Positions 11,225 through 43,124 of a stretch of 64,000 nucleotides of DNA are shown piece after piece; position 1 is the stretch's first letter; each line of letters opens with the position of its first letter. The stretch comes from Phoebastria nigripes. Taxonomy: Eukaryota > Chordata > Aves > Procellariiformes > Diomedeidae. The translations under genes and the position numbers were made by a program. The DNA lies in assembly GCA_035582835.1 (NCBI GenBank), contig JAYKAV010000500.1, forward strand, positions 471,702-535,701, in the 5' to 3' direction. The notes beneath the pieces are model-generated. The model saw only the letters and a program-made list of their open reading frames with translations. It was not told the origin of the DNA and did not search any database.

Positions 11225-13371
11225 AAATGAACTGCAAAATTTATTACAGTGGTTTGCTCCTGACAGGGAAGTTGGTAACCTCCTGCCTGGGAAGGAAGGG
11301 TGGGGAGTGGGGAAGGGGAGGGATGAGAGGGAGAAAAGGATGTGAGAGACGGAGAGAGACACTTAAGGACACTTTTCATTTTCTGAAAATAAAACATCTT
11401 TTACCTCCCAAACCATTTTCTCCAGTTCTTTAAGTTCACAAAAAGAAGAAGGTGAAACCGAACCACAGACTTCAGGAGGAAAATGCACAAACATGTTGAA
11501 AAGCAGAGACAAACATGCTCTTCTGCATCTAACAAGCTTCCATAAACCGCGCGGCTCCGGGCGCAGCGTCTGCAGCTCCTCAAGGCACCGGCTCTGCGCA
11601 GAGCCACGGCAGATGACAGCCCCCTCCAAACGAGGAGCAAACACCCGCCGTGGAAAACAAACCTGAACCAAGCCCAGCTGTGCTGGAGGAGCCCCAGCGG
11701 AGCCAGGGGGGCCCGGCCGTGGCAGGGGGGCCGTGCTGGGCTGCCCGGCGGCGGCAGTGGGGCAGGAGGAGAGGAGAGCATGGCTGAGACCGAGAGAAAG
11801 CAGCAGCGAGAGTCCAGCACGTCCCAGCTCGGGGGGCTGCAGCCCCCCAGTGCTGACCAGTCGTGTCTGCGAGCCCCTGTCCCGTGATGGGAGAGGAACC
11901 GACAGCTCTTTGCTTGTGGCTTCAGCACAGCATTTGATGACACCTGGGGACATGGCAGAGCGCGACGGGGGTCTGCGGGCTTGGCTCGGCCCAGCATGAA
12001 GCACAGGACAATTCTTACTGCTCCTTACCCATGTGCTTGGGCAGGTAAATGCAGGAGGGGGCTGCAAACCCCCCCAGCTCCCCCGAGCCCCTGGGCATGT
12101 GCTGGCACGGGAGCAGCTCTGGGCTCTTTGCAGCCTGAACCTGCTGCTGCCCCGGCACCTGCGGTGCAGGGGCTGGACCCTGCACCTCCCTCCTGCCCAG
12201 CTGCTCTGCCAGCATCACCTGCAGGCAGGAAGGGGACAGGGTCCATCCCTGGCCCCCTCCTGCCCCTTGGCTCTTCTCCAGGCACTGCCAGGACATGGCT
12301 GACGGCTGGAGTGAGGCAGGACCTGTGCTGCATGGGGACACCGTCCTGGGGCCACCCTGTCCTCCTGCTTCGGGAACCAGCTCGGTTTGTGGTGCCGATG
12401 CCACCTGGGCACCGTGACCTGCAAAGCTTTCCAGCTGCAGGGACGTTGTGCTGGCACCGAGGGCGCAGCAGCAGGGCCATGGGCCCAAAGTGTCCCGAGG
12501 ACAGTCCCCTGCTCCCAGTACCGAATCTCTTAGAGCCTCTGCAGCAAAGCTTTGACATCCCAGAGACGTGCTGACCGCAGACACCCGTGGGCTCTGGGCA
12601 CTGCGGCTGCCACAGGCTGCAAAGCCATGGCTGGTGCCTCCAGCACTGGCAAGCGCTAAGAAAACGAATCTCAGCCGAGGGCTCAGCACCGCCCCATCCC
12701 CGCCTGCCCTTGCTTGGCCGGGGCAGTGGTAGGACGCAGAGCAGGTAGCAATGCTGCGGGAAGCCAGGAGCAGGGACCCCGGCACGTGCACCTTGGGGTC
12801 CCGGCATGGCTGTGTGGGGCCAACATCTCCAGCCCCAGCCCCGGCGTTCTGCTTGGCTCCTGCAGAAATCCCCTGCCTCTGTGCTGGTTGCTGGGGACAC
12901 CCCGACCACCACAAGACCACAACCCAGGGGGGTTCACCTCACCTCTCCCCTGCCCTGTGCACGAGGGGCCCTGAGACATGGGGCAGGGTTGGGGGAGGGA
13001 TGGCAGCGGTGGAGAAACGGTTGGTAGGGGCAGCAGGAGAGGAGCATAAATAGGAGAAAAGCCGGGACAGGCTTTACCCTTCCTTCGCGCTGCAGAGCTG
13101 GGTCAGGCAGGCAACAGGTCAAGCACTGGGTGTGCAGAGGAGCCGGGGGGCAGTCTGGCAGCTGAGCCCACGGCCCTGCAGCCATCAACCGTCCTTACCG
13201 TGTATTAAAATAAACCGTCTGGGACTTTTCCAATAGTACAGGTTAAATAGCATCACTGAGAAAGGCGGGGTGGAGAGGCGGCGCTGGCCCGCCAGCCCCG
13301 GCCACGCATCCTGCCCCTGCCGTGCCGCTGGCAGCGCTGGGGCTCCGCCGGGTCCGTGCTCGTGGCCGCAC
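11225..13371 (-). other. NR5A1: NR5A1 3'UTR (predicted)
   Basis: The sequence between the TGA at 13372-13374 and the candidate AATAAA at 11240-11245. It is GC-rich for most of its length and AT-richer in the last ~250 bases. No other gene is supported within it. Confidence 0.45.
11240..11245 (-). terminator. NR5A1: Candidate NR5A1 poly(A) signal
   Basis: AATAAA on the minus strand, followed downstream (about 11190-11225) by a T/GT-rich tract that suits a cleavage site. It is the first canonical hexamer seen after the NR5A1 stop codon, giving a 3'UTR of roughly 2.1 kb. Transcript data are needed to fix the end. Confidence 0.5.
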
Positions 13372-33353
<19,982 letters not shown>

Positions 33354-34079
33354 TCAGCGCAGAGCCCCAGACCCTGCCAGATCCAGCCCTGCTACCCTGC
33401 ACCAGGCGATCGTGCCAGCCGGCCGGCTGTGAGGAGGTGCTCATAGAGCCCAGGGAAAGCTGCATGAGGAGCACTGGGGTGTGCAGCACCTCCTGACACC
33501 TCCTCTGGGACCACTACGAACGAGGTGACGGTTTGGACCTAGCACCGGCCACCCTGCGTGGAGCAGCCACTGCCAACGGTGTCCTGGTGCGCCTGTCAGT
33601 GGTTGTTCACCACCAGTGTTTAATTCATTGCTTCACATTCAGGGATTCTTAACAAAATGTTCCATGACACCAGCAGACCGGCACAGGAGCACCCATGCTC
33701 CCGGCACGTCCTGCTCGTCGGGACACTCCCAGGCCGTCTGGCCACACGCCGCAGCCCAGGCACTCGGCCACAGGGAGCTCGAGGCTCTGGCTCTGAGCCG
33801 GGCGCTGCAGTTCAACCCATCCTGTCAGGGCTGACCTGCTCGGTCAGGAGACCCTTCGTGGCTGGTGCAGAGGCACAGCCTGTCCCAGTGCGGCAGGAGC
33901 CTGCTGCCTGCACGGCTCCCAGGCAGGGAGCTCTGATTTGAGGCGTTTTGGCACCCAAGGGAGCTGCAGGGAGGGCAGTGGTAGGGGGGCCCTGAGGCCG
34001 TGGGCGCCTGGAGCTCCTGCAGGGCTGGGGGCTGTGCTGCCAGCAGCGCCCTGTGAAGGGGAGCCGTGGGCGCTGGCAC

Positions 34080-34252
34080 CACATGGCTCATCCCGCACAG
34101 CTCGCCCCACATGGCTAATCCCACACAGTTCATCCTGCACGGCTCATCCTGCACATCTCATCCTGCGCAGCTGATCCCACACAGCTTGTCCTGCACAGCT
34201 CATCACACACAGCTCATCCTGCTCAGCTCATCCTGCCCAGCTCACCCCACAC
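34080..34252. repeat. 14-bp minisatellite, about 12 copies
   Basis: Tandem units of the form CAGCTCATCCTGCA with substitutions, head to tail in NR5A1 intron 1. The last eight copies (about 34140-34252) are the cleanest and stay strictly at 14 bp. Confidence 0.9.
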
Positions 34253-35018
34253 GCGTGCTGCTGCCCAGGGGTGCGGCGGGTAGGAAGCGGCGCTGGCAGG
34301 GAGAGCAGCAAACAGGAAACGGGCTCCGCGGAGCATCGCTCCAGAGCCACCAGGAATCGAGCCCAGGCTAAGAATAGCAGCAGAGCAGCCCCCGGTGTGG
34401 GTCTGCCGCCGTTTGGCCGGGAAGGAGCGCTCCCACCACCAGCGGAGCCCCTTGGCCACGGCCCCCGCGCTTGCTGCGAGCTGCCAGAGGAGCTGCCGGG
34501 CAGCCGTGGAGCGGGACCTGCCATTCGGGAAGAGGAGCCCAGGAGGGGCCGTGGGTCAGGAGAATAGCTGAGCAAACACCATGAGGAACAAAAGCAACAC
34601 GGAGCCAAGGGCTCCGGCACCCGCCAGCATGGGATGGGGAAGGGACGTGGGCTCAGCCAGCCTCAGGCACCAAGGGGTCCCACATGCCTCCCACGCCTGC
34701 TCCAGGGTGCAGGGGCTGCCTGCGCTCCCACGGGTAACATGCAGTCATTTCTGGGCAGCAGCATGGCTGAGGGGCCAAGGCTACTGCAAGGCCTCGCTCC
34801 CCTGCCCACTCTGCCCGAGGAGCAGAGCCTCCATCCCCATGCCCGCTGATGGGGATGGGACGGGAAGCGGAGGCCCATGCACAGCTCCCGCTTCCTCACC
34901 AAGCCCTGCCGTGTCTCCACCTCTGGCCTTGGCTGCTGCCGTGCTGGGGAATGGCGGCAGCAGGCGGGAGATGGGTGGGACGGGGGGACCGCGGTTCTCC
35001 CCACAGCCGCATACTCAC

Positions 35019-35230
35019 CACAAGGCAGCTGTGTGCCCCGCTGCGCGTGGGGCCGGCTCGGCAGGAGAGCCTCGCTCGCGCCGCCGGCCGGGAGCTGCCG
35101 CCCGAGGAGCCTCCGTGGGGTGCTGGGCTCCGCTGCCCCGTCCACAGCGGGCTGGGGGATTTATGGGACCTGTGTCCGCTGGGAAGGTGTTGGGGCTCTG
35201 GCTGCGCACACACCGCCCCAGGCAGGACAC
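35019..35230 (-). other. NR5A1: NR5A1 non-coding exon 1 (predicted)
   Basis: A strong donor, TTGTG/gtgagtat, lies at 35018-35017 on the minus strand. The start is placed about 60-70 bases downstream of the CCAAT box, as in mammals. The 5' end is approximate. Confidence 0.6.
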
Positions 35231-35289
35231 CGGCCAATCTCCTCCCCGCAGGGGCCAGGCTCAGCCGGGATGGACCCACTTCGGTGCCT

Positions 35290-35400
35290 TATTGGCTTCT
35301 GTGGCCACGTGACCGCGCTGAAAAACATAATAATTAAGCTACAAAACACTGCCCATAAACTAGCATTAGAAAGTGACAGCGGAGATAAGTGGGACCCCCG
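35290..35400 (-). promoter_or_regulatory. NR5A1: NR5A1 basal promoter (E-box, CCAAT; homeobox and GATA motifs upstream)
   Basis: On the minus strand a CACGTG E-box (35306-35311) is followed after 10 bases by CCAAT (35295-35291). This is the arrangement of the mammalian SF-1 promoter, where USF binds the E-box and NF-Y-type factors the CCAAT. Further upstream are AATAATTAAG (homeodomain type, plus strand about 35327-35336) and AGATAAG (GATA type, about 35393-35399). A canonical TATA box is absent. That LHX9- or GATA4-type factors act here is inferred from mammals. Confidence 0.75.
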
Positions 35401-36339
35401 CGGCAGATAACGCGCCAGGGGAGAGAGACCCCGCGGGGAGGCGGGGGGCACTGGCGGGCGGCAGCGAGCGCGCCAGCACCCACGGCCATGCTGATTTATG
35501 GCCCGGGGCAGGAGGGAGGGGGCCGCGGGCAGGACGCCTCCGGGAGGAGCGTGAGCCCATTGCACCCACCCAGCGCCGGGACCTGCAGCTGGGGCCTCCC
35601 CAGCCCCAAGGGGTCTCCTCTGCAGGGGAGGGTGAGAGGGGGCTCCTCCATGCATGGGGCCCTGTGCCCAGGGTCCCTGCAAGGTCACAGCGCCTGCGGC
35701 CAGNAGCTCCGCATGTGCCGAATGGCACTGGAGGAAAGTGGGTCCCCATGGGCTGGGGACATAGCAGGGCCGCCAAGCCCCTGGCAGTGGAGGTGTGTTT
35801 GCCGTGTGGGTTCTCCCACCCTCCATTGCCGGCTACGATCCTGACCCGTGGGCACCGTGCTGGCCGCAGGGCTCGGATTTCCAATTGCCCTGCGAAAACA
35901 CGAGGGCAGCAAGGCCAGGCGCTGGGGCGAGAGGCCACAAGCAACACCTCCCATCCCGCCAGAGCAGGGACTTGCTCCGCCGCAGGCCCCACGCTCTGGC
36001 CATCCATCACTGCGGCATCTCCCTGTGTGTTTGCGCGCAGGGCCCCACTCTTTGCCTTGTCCTGCAGCGACGACGGCCCCGAGGCCGAGGGTGGGCTGGC
36101 TGCCATGGCCCCAAGCCCCTGTGCTGGTGCTGGCACCCAGCGGCATGGCAGGACCCACAATCCCAGGCTCAGGGGTCAGGAAAGGGCTCATCCCCCCTCA
36201 GCACCGGCCAGGGTGCAGCCCTGACACGGCACGACAGTGACGGGCCCCGTGGCGCACCCACGCTGAGTCGGGGGGAGCAGGGAGCCCGCCGGTGCCGCTG
36301 CTGCGGGGAGAGGAGCAGGAGTGGCGCGCTGCGCAGCCC

Positions 36340-36520
36340 TGCTTGTTTTTTCCTCGCTCTGCAGCTGAAGAGAGGAGAAAAACTAATGAAAACAGAGCTC
36401 TGGAAGAAGCTCCAGGCCCAGAGCGGCTTCCGCCCCAATCCCCAGCAATTATCAGCCGCATGCCAGATGTTCCGACGCGATGCCAATGTCAGAGAAAATA
36501 AATCTGTGGCAGGTTCAAGG
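36340..36520. promoter_or_regulatory. Candidate upstream element 1
   Basis: A non-repetitive block about 1.1 kb upstream of the NR5A1 promoter, richer in A/T than its flanks. It contains CAATTATCAG and GAGAAAATAAATCTG. No direct proof of function. Confidence 0.25.
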
Positions 36521-37959
36521 TCCCTGCCGGGCCGGCACGCAGCGGCTCACAGCTCAGCACCGCGCGAGGCGGGGACGGAGCTGCGGGGCGGCCGCGGCCG
36601 CTTCCTCCTGCCAGGCATTGTTCCCCCGGGAAGCCCCGGCCTCATGCTGGCCGCTTGCTATTTTTGCAGCAAGGTGCTTTCAGGGGTAAATACATCCCCG
36701 CCGGCCTTGGGCACTTTCCTTTGCACGGGCTCTTGCCAAGGCCGCGGCCCAGCTTCTGCAGCAGGCGCACGGCCCCGGGTCAGGGCCGGTGCATGGGCCG
36801 CAGTGCAGCCCGGCAGGTCCCGGCTGGCGGTGGCGGGAGGGCGGATTTGGGAAGGTGCGCGCTGCAGCCAGGCAGAGCCAGCTCCAGGCAGTGCGGGTGC
36901 GTGGGGCTCTGGCACTGGGGACGCCCAGGCCCCTCTGCAGCGCAGGAGCCAGCCGGGTGCCAGCACCAACGCTGGGGCCCTTTGCAGNGGCAGCACCGAC
37001 CTCTTGCTTGTGCTGCCGCTCACTTCCCCACCCCATGCTGGGCTTGCACTGGGACTTGGGACCAGCGGTGCCTGTGGGGACCCTGGATACCCTGGGCAGC
37101 GCGTGCCCATGCAGGCAGGAGCAGCCAGCACGCACAGAGCCCGTGCTGAAGGCTGTGCGCATCCCCAGGGGTCCCTGGGGACAGGGAGGAGGTGCAGACT
37201 GGGGTGACATTTCAGTGGCCACAGCAGCCAGGAAGAAGGGATGGGGTGGCCCTGGGCTTCCAGCTGCATGGGTCCCCAGGGATGTGCTGGGGAAGGGACG
37301 GCTGCTGTTCAGGGCTGGGGATGGGCCCCAAAGTCGCTGCCCTGCCGCAGCATTGTCATGGGCCAAGGGACCAGCACAGCCTCTGCTTCATGCTCCCGAT
37401 GGGCCCAAGCACCGGCAGGTCCATCACCAAAGCCCTGGCTTTTGGTCCAGCAACTGCCCTGCCCCATCTCCTCCTGGCTGGGCTGTAGGGCCAGCACAGC
37501 CGCGGTGCAGCCAGAGCCTGTGGAGCCGCACCGCCTGCCGTGGGCCGCAGCCGTGCTTTGGCTCCTTGCTGGTGTGTAGCCTTGATGCTCAGCAAAGCAT
37601 ATCTCCTTCTCGGATTTTATCTCCATCCACTCAGCTTATCGGCGGCGGGGCAGCCCTCCTGCCTGCGCCACGTTCCCGGAGCGTGCCTGCAGCAGGTGTG
37701 GTCAGCACTACTGTTTGCCAGATCTCGCTGCCTGCACCGCCGGCTGCCCGCAGTCCCTGACTCCGGGGCCCGTGCCGATAATGCGCACGCGGCGAGGACT
37801 TTGGCGATAGCGTTCCCGATGACATTACCTTGTCCCCCGCATTCTTCCGATGCCACGCACGCCTTCGCTCAGGGGCGCGGGCGGGCCCGGCGCATGGCGG
37901 CGTGTGCAGATGGTGTGCAGGCAGCGCTGGGAAGTGCTGGTGGTCTCCTCCCGGGGGGA

Positions 37960-38240
37960 CTCATTGACATATCAGTCACATAGTTCTGCATAATTGGGAC
38001 TTGGATGCAGCCTCTCTTTATGTTTCCTCTTGGCAGTTGCCAACAACATGAAGCACTCCTGGGTCAAAATGACAGCCTTTTGTTTACTATTCCTGCTTAT
38101 GTGCCTCATTTTCTTCAAGGATAAAAGCTCTTTATAGGAATCTTCATTGTGATGAGGTTAGCAGAGAGGAAGATTTCTCTCCAGCTTTCTCTCTCTCTTT
38201 CACAGCTGATTAGCGGGGTCGGCCTGTGGGGACAGCAACA
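37960..38240. promoter_or_regulatory. Candidate upstream element 2
   Basis: An AT-rich block with GACATATCAGTCACATAG, TGCATAATTGGG (octamer/homeodomain-like) and CTTTGTTTAC-like runs, flanked by GC-rich DNA. Proposed as a regulatory element on composition and motif density only. Confidence 0.3.
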
Positions 38241-38959
38241 TGGAGCTCGAATCCAGCGCCCGCCTCGGGGTCCACTCAGCCATGAGCCGCATCCACTTCA
38301 GTGCTGTCCCACCCCGCCAGCCCCGCCACCGCGCAGCCCCGGGCAGGGTGCCCAGGCCGCCCCGCAGCACCGCTCCCCTCCGGCTCACGGGGGCTGCGGG
38401 GAGGAGATGCCACCAGCCCGAGCAAAGGTACCAAGAAACCCAACCACCCCCAGGAGCTCGGGCAGGAGCTTACAGGGAGCACGCACCTCTCGAGCACGCT
38501 GTTACCTTCCCAGCTGTGGTGGCCCATCCTTCGTCTGACCTCCGCAGCAGTGATCAACCCTGTCAGAAATGCCGACAGCAATTCTTGCACCTGCACCTGG
38601 CAAACCGAGACGTGAGACTCATGATGGTCCAGTAAAAGGAGACCCACCAGTCTACTGCACACAATNGACTGGTTTCCAGGTTTGAACTCCAGAGGGACAG
38701 AGACTGGGCAAGAGATAAGGAGAGATGTGAGAGCAATTGGTGACAAGATGGGGAGAAGTTCAGGGAAGAGATGTGGCCGGTGATGGACATCAGCGGAAGC
38801 CCTTCCCCAGCCTGTGCCCAGCCCTGGAGGACACCCCACAGGACCATCCCAGCAGATCCTTCACCCGTTGCTGGGCTGACCCCACCACCGCAGGTGCGGT
38901 GACCCAGCCTCACCTCGCAGCCCTGGCCTGGCCGGTGGCCACGGGGTGACGCTCCTGGG

Positions 38960-39300
38960 AACAGCAACTCTTTTCAAGAAGAAAGCAGCTTATCCTTGAA
39001 AGTTACTTTGCGAAGGTCAAGAGTGGGACTGTGACAGAGCAGCCTGACAAACGCATCTCCCAAAGTCCTTGGGCCTGATAATGTATGTCCCATGCAATGT
39101 TGACACTAGTGATCCACCAAAGATCAGGTTAACAAGTTTGACGTTAGTGACAGCGTGATTTGTTCAGCGCTGGCTCTGAATTCATAGAGCGGCTGGCCTT
39201 CGGTGATAAACTATTGCACTGCGCGCACGAGGCTGTGGCAGTTGTCACCAGCCGGAGCACCGAGATGAAAAGGAAGCAGAGCTCTAATCAAAATACAGTG
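38960..39300. promoter_or_regulatory. Candidate upstream element 3 with an NR5A half-site
   Basis: A block containing GAAGGTCAAGA (AAGGTCA at 39013-39019, a nuclear-receptor half-site), GGTTAAC and several ATTA/TGATTT cores. It lies about 3.7 kb upstream of the NR5A1 promoter, so auto-regulation by SF-1 is possible. Confidence 0.3.
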
Positions 39301-41995
39301 GTCAGTAGAGGTTGAGCTGAAAACTAAAATGTGCTGGTACTTTTCCCGCTCCAGCCTTGCTTTCCAGGCAGCCCTTTGTGCCAGCGCAGGGTGAGGGGAG
39401 AGGCCGCCCCGGCACAGCTCCAGCAGCTCCTCTCACCTGGTTTGAAGGTGAGGACAAACCCATCGCCCCACGTGCGCAAAGCATCCTCTGCCATCTCCCA
39501 GGGAGCCCCGCCACTGCTGACCTTCAGGGCCCCCTTATGGGGAATAAATCCAGGGAGGCGCAGCATCAAAGCCACTTGAGCTGCACCATGGAGGAGGAGA
39601 ACCGCTGTAAATAAGAAAAATTAACACAATAGAGAGGGCAGGAGACGTGAGAGCGCTTGGCAGAGGAGCGGGGCAGNGCGGCTCATGCCGGGATTGAAGC
39701 GAGGATGCGCTAAACCCTCTGGAAGGAGTGGGGAGGGGGTAGGCACGGTGCCATGGAGGGGAGCGGGGACCTCGGGGGGAGACGGCCACCCTGCGGCGAG
39801 CAGCCTGGCAGGGGCAGAGGCACCGCAGTCGTGAGGTCTGTGGAGGCACTGGGGGAGATGGAGCAGGTCTGGGGCCAGCATCAGCGGGGAGCTTTTCTGC
39901 AGAAACACCTAGAGATGGGCTGCTGGAGCAGTTCCCCCTCCTCAACTAGGTCTTCTCCTCCCTCTCCCTTCTGCTCACTGCCTGCTCCCGCGATGCCGTT
40001 GGGAAAAGAACATGCAGGGACTGCGGGACAGCGTGAGGTCGTGACACGTGGCTGGAAGAAGCATCCTCCCCAAAAGTGAGCTGTCCTGCTGCAAGCTCAG
40101 GTCTAGACCTCAGGTGAGGCTGAATGTGCTCAGTGCTGATTTATGGTCCAACACGTTTATTGCATCTGCTGTGAGGGATTATTGCAAGCACAATGCTCCA
40201 GCTTGGGGGAACGACTGCTTTGCCTGGCTGCAAATGACTGTCACGGGCCCAGGTCAGGGCAGAGCACTGCTCCGCCAGGTCCTTGGCTTGGCCCAAGTTT
40301 TGAGTCAGCTCTTCTGACCATCCCCTGCTCCCCCGAGCAAAGCCCCTTTTTAAGTCTGAACAAGTGGATTTCTGTTGTCTCTGCAGAACAGATACTGGGG
40401 AATTTCCTAAGCACGAAAGCCCGTTGCAGGAGGACAGCCCTGCCCTCACAGAGACCCCTCTGCTCCATGCAGGACCCAGAGCCACCGAGCCTCTCCCGTA
40501 AGCGCAGCCAGGGAGGGCTGAGCTCTTCATCCACCCGCCCTGCCCAAGGAACCAGCCTTTTCCCCGGCGGGACACGCACCCACCAAGGGGGCTGAGGGCA
40601 GAGACCCGGCAGCGCNGCTCCTCGGCCTCCCGAACGGGACGGCAGAGCTGCGGGTTGGCTACCCCGCAGCTGGGGGTCACAGCGAAGGGGCAAGGGATGG
40701 AAAGAAAACACCCCAAAACTGGCCAGCGAAGGAAAGTGGACTCTCAGCCTGCACCCCTCTGCCCTGTGGCTGGGGACAGGCTCTGCCCCACACAAAAACT
40801 GCTTATTACCACCCAGCAGCTCTGTGTTCAAACCCAGGAGCTCTGTTGATGACGAAATCTTTCAGCTCAGGAGAAATACAGGGAGGGCTGACATCCCTGT
40901 GTGCCAGAAGGCTGACACTTAACTGCTATTTCTTTGCCATAGAATCTCCCATCATTAAAATAAGTGGGGAAAAAAAATCCTGAACAGTTTTAATCACAAG
41001 AGCTCCAAAACATTAAAAAGGAAGAATTTCCATTTTCATGAGTTTAGCAACGCAGAAAGCGCCGGCAGCCCCGCGGGAGGGAGCAGCAGAGCATGGGGCT
41101 GGCTGCTCACTTGGAGCTGCTTTTGTGGCAGCCCAGCATCTCCTTGAGTGGGCCCTAACGTGCACTCTCTAATAGGCACGAAAATGTAAATACGAAAAGT
41201 GTTTCTTAGTCTTTTAACACGCACCCACCTCAGTGACATGAGAGATCGTTAAATGATGTCTGCAGTTTCTCTCCGGAGCACGCTGGTCAAGGATTTCTGC
41301 TGCGTTTGCTTGTTTGGATTATTCTTCCTGCCTGCAGCAGCCGTCGCCACACGGGTCTCCTCCTGCTGCTGGTGCAAACCCTTCTCCCGCTGCACCCGTA
41401 GCCACGGCTGCCCACCCAAACCACTGCATGTTCTGGCCATCCCACAGACAGGACCCCCCCGGGTGACAGCGGTGGCGTGGCCGCCACGTGTAACATGGTG
41501 GGCACCCTGGGCTGCAACAGTGCAATGACCAAATGGAGAAAACCCATCCTCCTGCCTTCTCCTCTCTTGGCCTGGGCAGGGAAAGGGGACCACTGCACGT
41601 CTGTTGCACGGCAGGGTCCAGAAGACCATGCAAACCTTCACTCTCGCATTGCTCCCGCTCGTGTCCCCCCCCGAGGCGCAGGCCCCCCCAGCCGACCCTG
41701 CCCTTAGCAGAGGTCGCTGCCAGTCCACGCTGCCGGCTGCCCAGGGCAGGGCTCGTGCACCCACCCGAGCCCCCAGCCACACCAACAGCACCAGGGCCCT
41801 CCCCAGACCCACAAACGATTCCAGCCCTGGCTGCTCCACCGCAGGANGGCGGCAGGCAGGGCAGCGCCGCGGCTGCCACCCAGACCAGCGCCGGGCTCCA
41901 TCACCCTGATGACTGAGGGAGAGCCGCTGCTGAAGGGGGAAGGTGCAAGCGAACAGCAGACGCCACCAGTGCAGAACAATTCACATTTATTAGTT

Positions 41996-42001
41996 CATAC
42001 A
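41996..42001 (-). terminator. NR6A1: Candidate distal NR6A1 poly(A) signal
   Basis: AATAAA on the minus strand, followed within about 30 bases by GT-rich TGGTGGCGTCTGCTG. It gives a 3'UTR of about 7.0 kb. Confidence 0.5.
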
Positions 42002-43117
42002 GCTAACACTCGCTAAACATGCGTTCAACACTTATTGGTCACATTTCCACAGGTAGTCAAGTCACAGAGCAGAGCAGCGGAGCAGGGGCAGGTCGGGCTG
42101 ACATGGACCCGCGCCGGTCCCGCCGCGCGAGGGGACCGGCTGTGCCACAGCGCGCCCGAGACGTGCCGGCAGAAACATTCATTTGGTCGTAGCGTAGTGA
42201 CGGAAAGGCAGCTCCCAAGAGGCGCAGCACAGTGCCCGCTCCTCCTCGGGCGCTGCGGGGCGAGGGCAGCAGCGGCCGGACACGCTCTCCAGCCCCAGCC
42301 CCGGCTCCGAGCGTGCCAACGTTCACCATGTGTCATGCCGAGGCAACATCCTGCTTCCCTGATTTACACAAGGGATCGTGGGAAAAATGAAGTGTTTTAC
42401 TGGGAGAAACCATCACCTGGAACATCAGCAGAAGGACCCGAAGACCGGGACCAACCCATCTGGGAAATGTCCTGCAAACCAGCGTTGGGCCGACACAAGC
42501 ACACAGCAGCAAACCGGACCCGCTCCCTCCTTGAGCTGCCCAGCACGCTTCTACCCAGGACGTATGCACNAGAGCTCTGCGAGGTCCAAGGCTACAAACG
42601 TAGCCTCTGCATCGCGCCTGCACCAGCACAGAGCTGGAACCAGGCCTGTGGCTTGATGGGCACCAACAAAAACCAAACCGGCAAGAGCCACGTCCTGCCC
42701 CGCAGCTGCAGGCAAGGGCTGTGCTCCACCAGGAGGGATGCCGGAGCTCAGCCCTCCCCAGTGGATCGCAGACCTCTCACCGTGCAGGGACACACGGCCA
42801 CAGCCGCAGGACCTGCCCATGCTGTGAACAGCAGCTTTGTGCAGCAGTGGCCGCGGTGGTGCACCGCCATGGCACATCGGTGCTGGGCGAGAGCACGGCG
42901 TGCACAGCCCAACACCTTCCCGGGGGTCCAGGTGGGACACAAAGTCAAAACCATCACCCACAGGTTGAAATGCTGCGGCAGTAACAGGAACCAAGCCACA
43001 ACCCACGGGAAGGGATAAAACTCCAGCCATCGCACCCCCTGTTCTTCGCTGGCAACAACACTGGCAGTATTTTGTTTTTCACACAATCCCTTTGAGATGA
43101 TAAACAGGATGTCACAC

Positions 43118-43124
43118 GAGGTAG
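43118..43124 (-). promoter_or_regulatory. NR6A1: let-7 site 3 (7mer-m8)
   Basis: CTACCTC on the minus strand, complementary to let-7 positions 2-8. The base opposite position 1 is G, so it is not an 8mer. Confidence 0.5.

Larger units (their letters stand above)
35401..41974. other. Intergenic region NR5A1-NR6A1
   Basis: About 6.6 kb between the NR5A1 promoter and the predicted NR6A1 3' end. Long open frames exist in the GC-rich part but carry no recognisable domain. Three AT-richer, non-repetitive blocks stand out: 36340-36520, 37960-38240 and 38960-39300. Single N bases are frequent here. Confidence 0.5.

Noticed and set aside
35795..37207. 470-codon open frame on the plus strand
   Set aside because: GC-rich intergenic DNA, low-complexity product, an N inside, no splice or family evidence.
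42035..43018. 327-codon plus-strand frame
   Set aside because: Antisense to the predicted NR6A1 3'UTR, with an N inside and a low-information product. Taken as chance.
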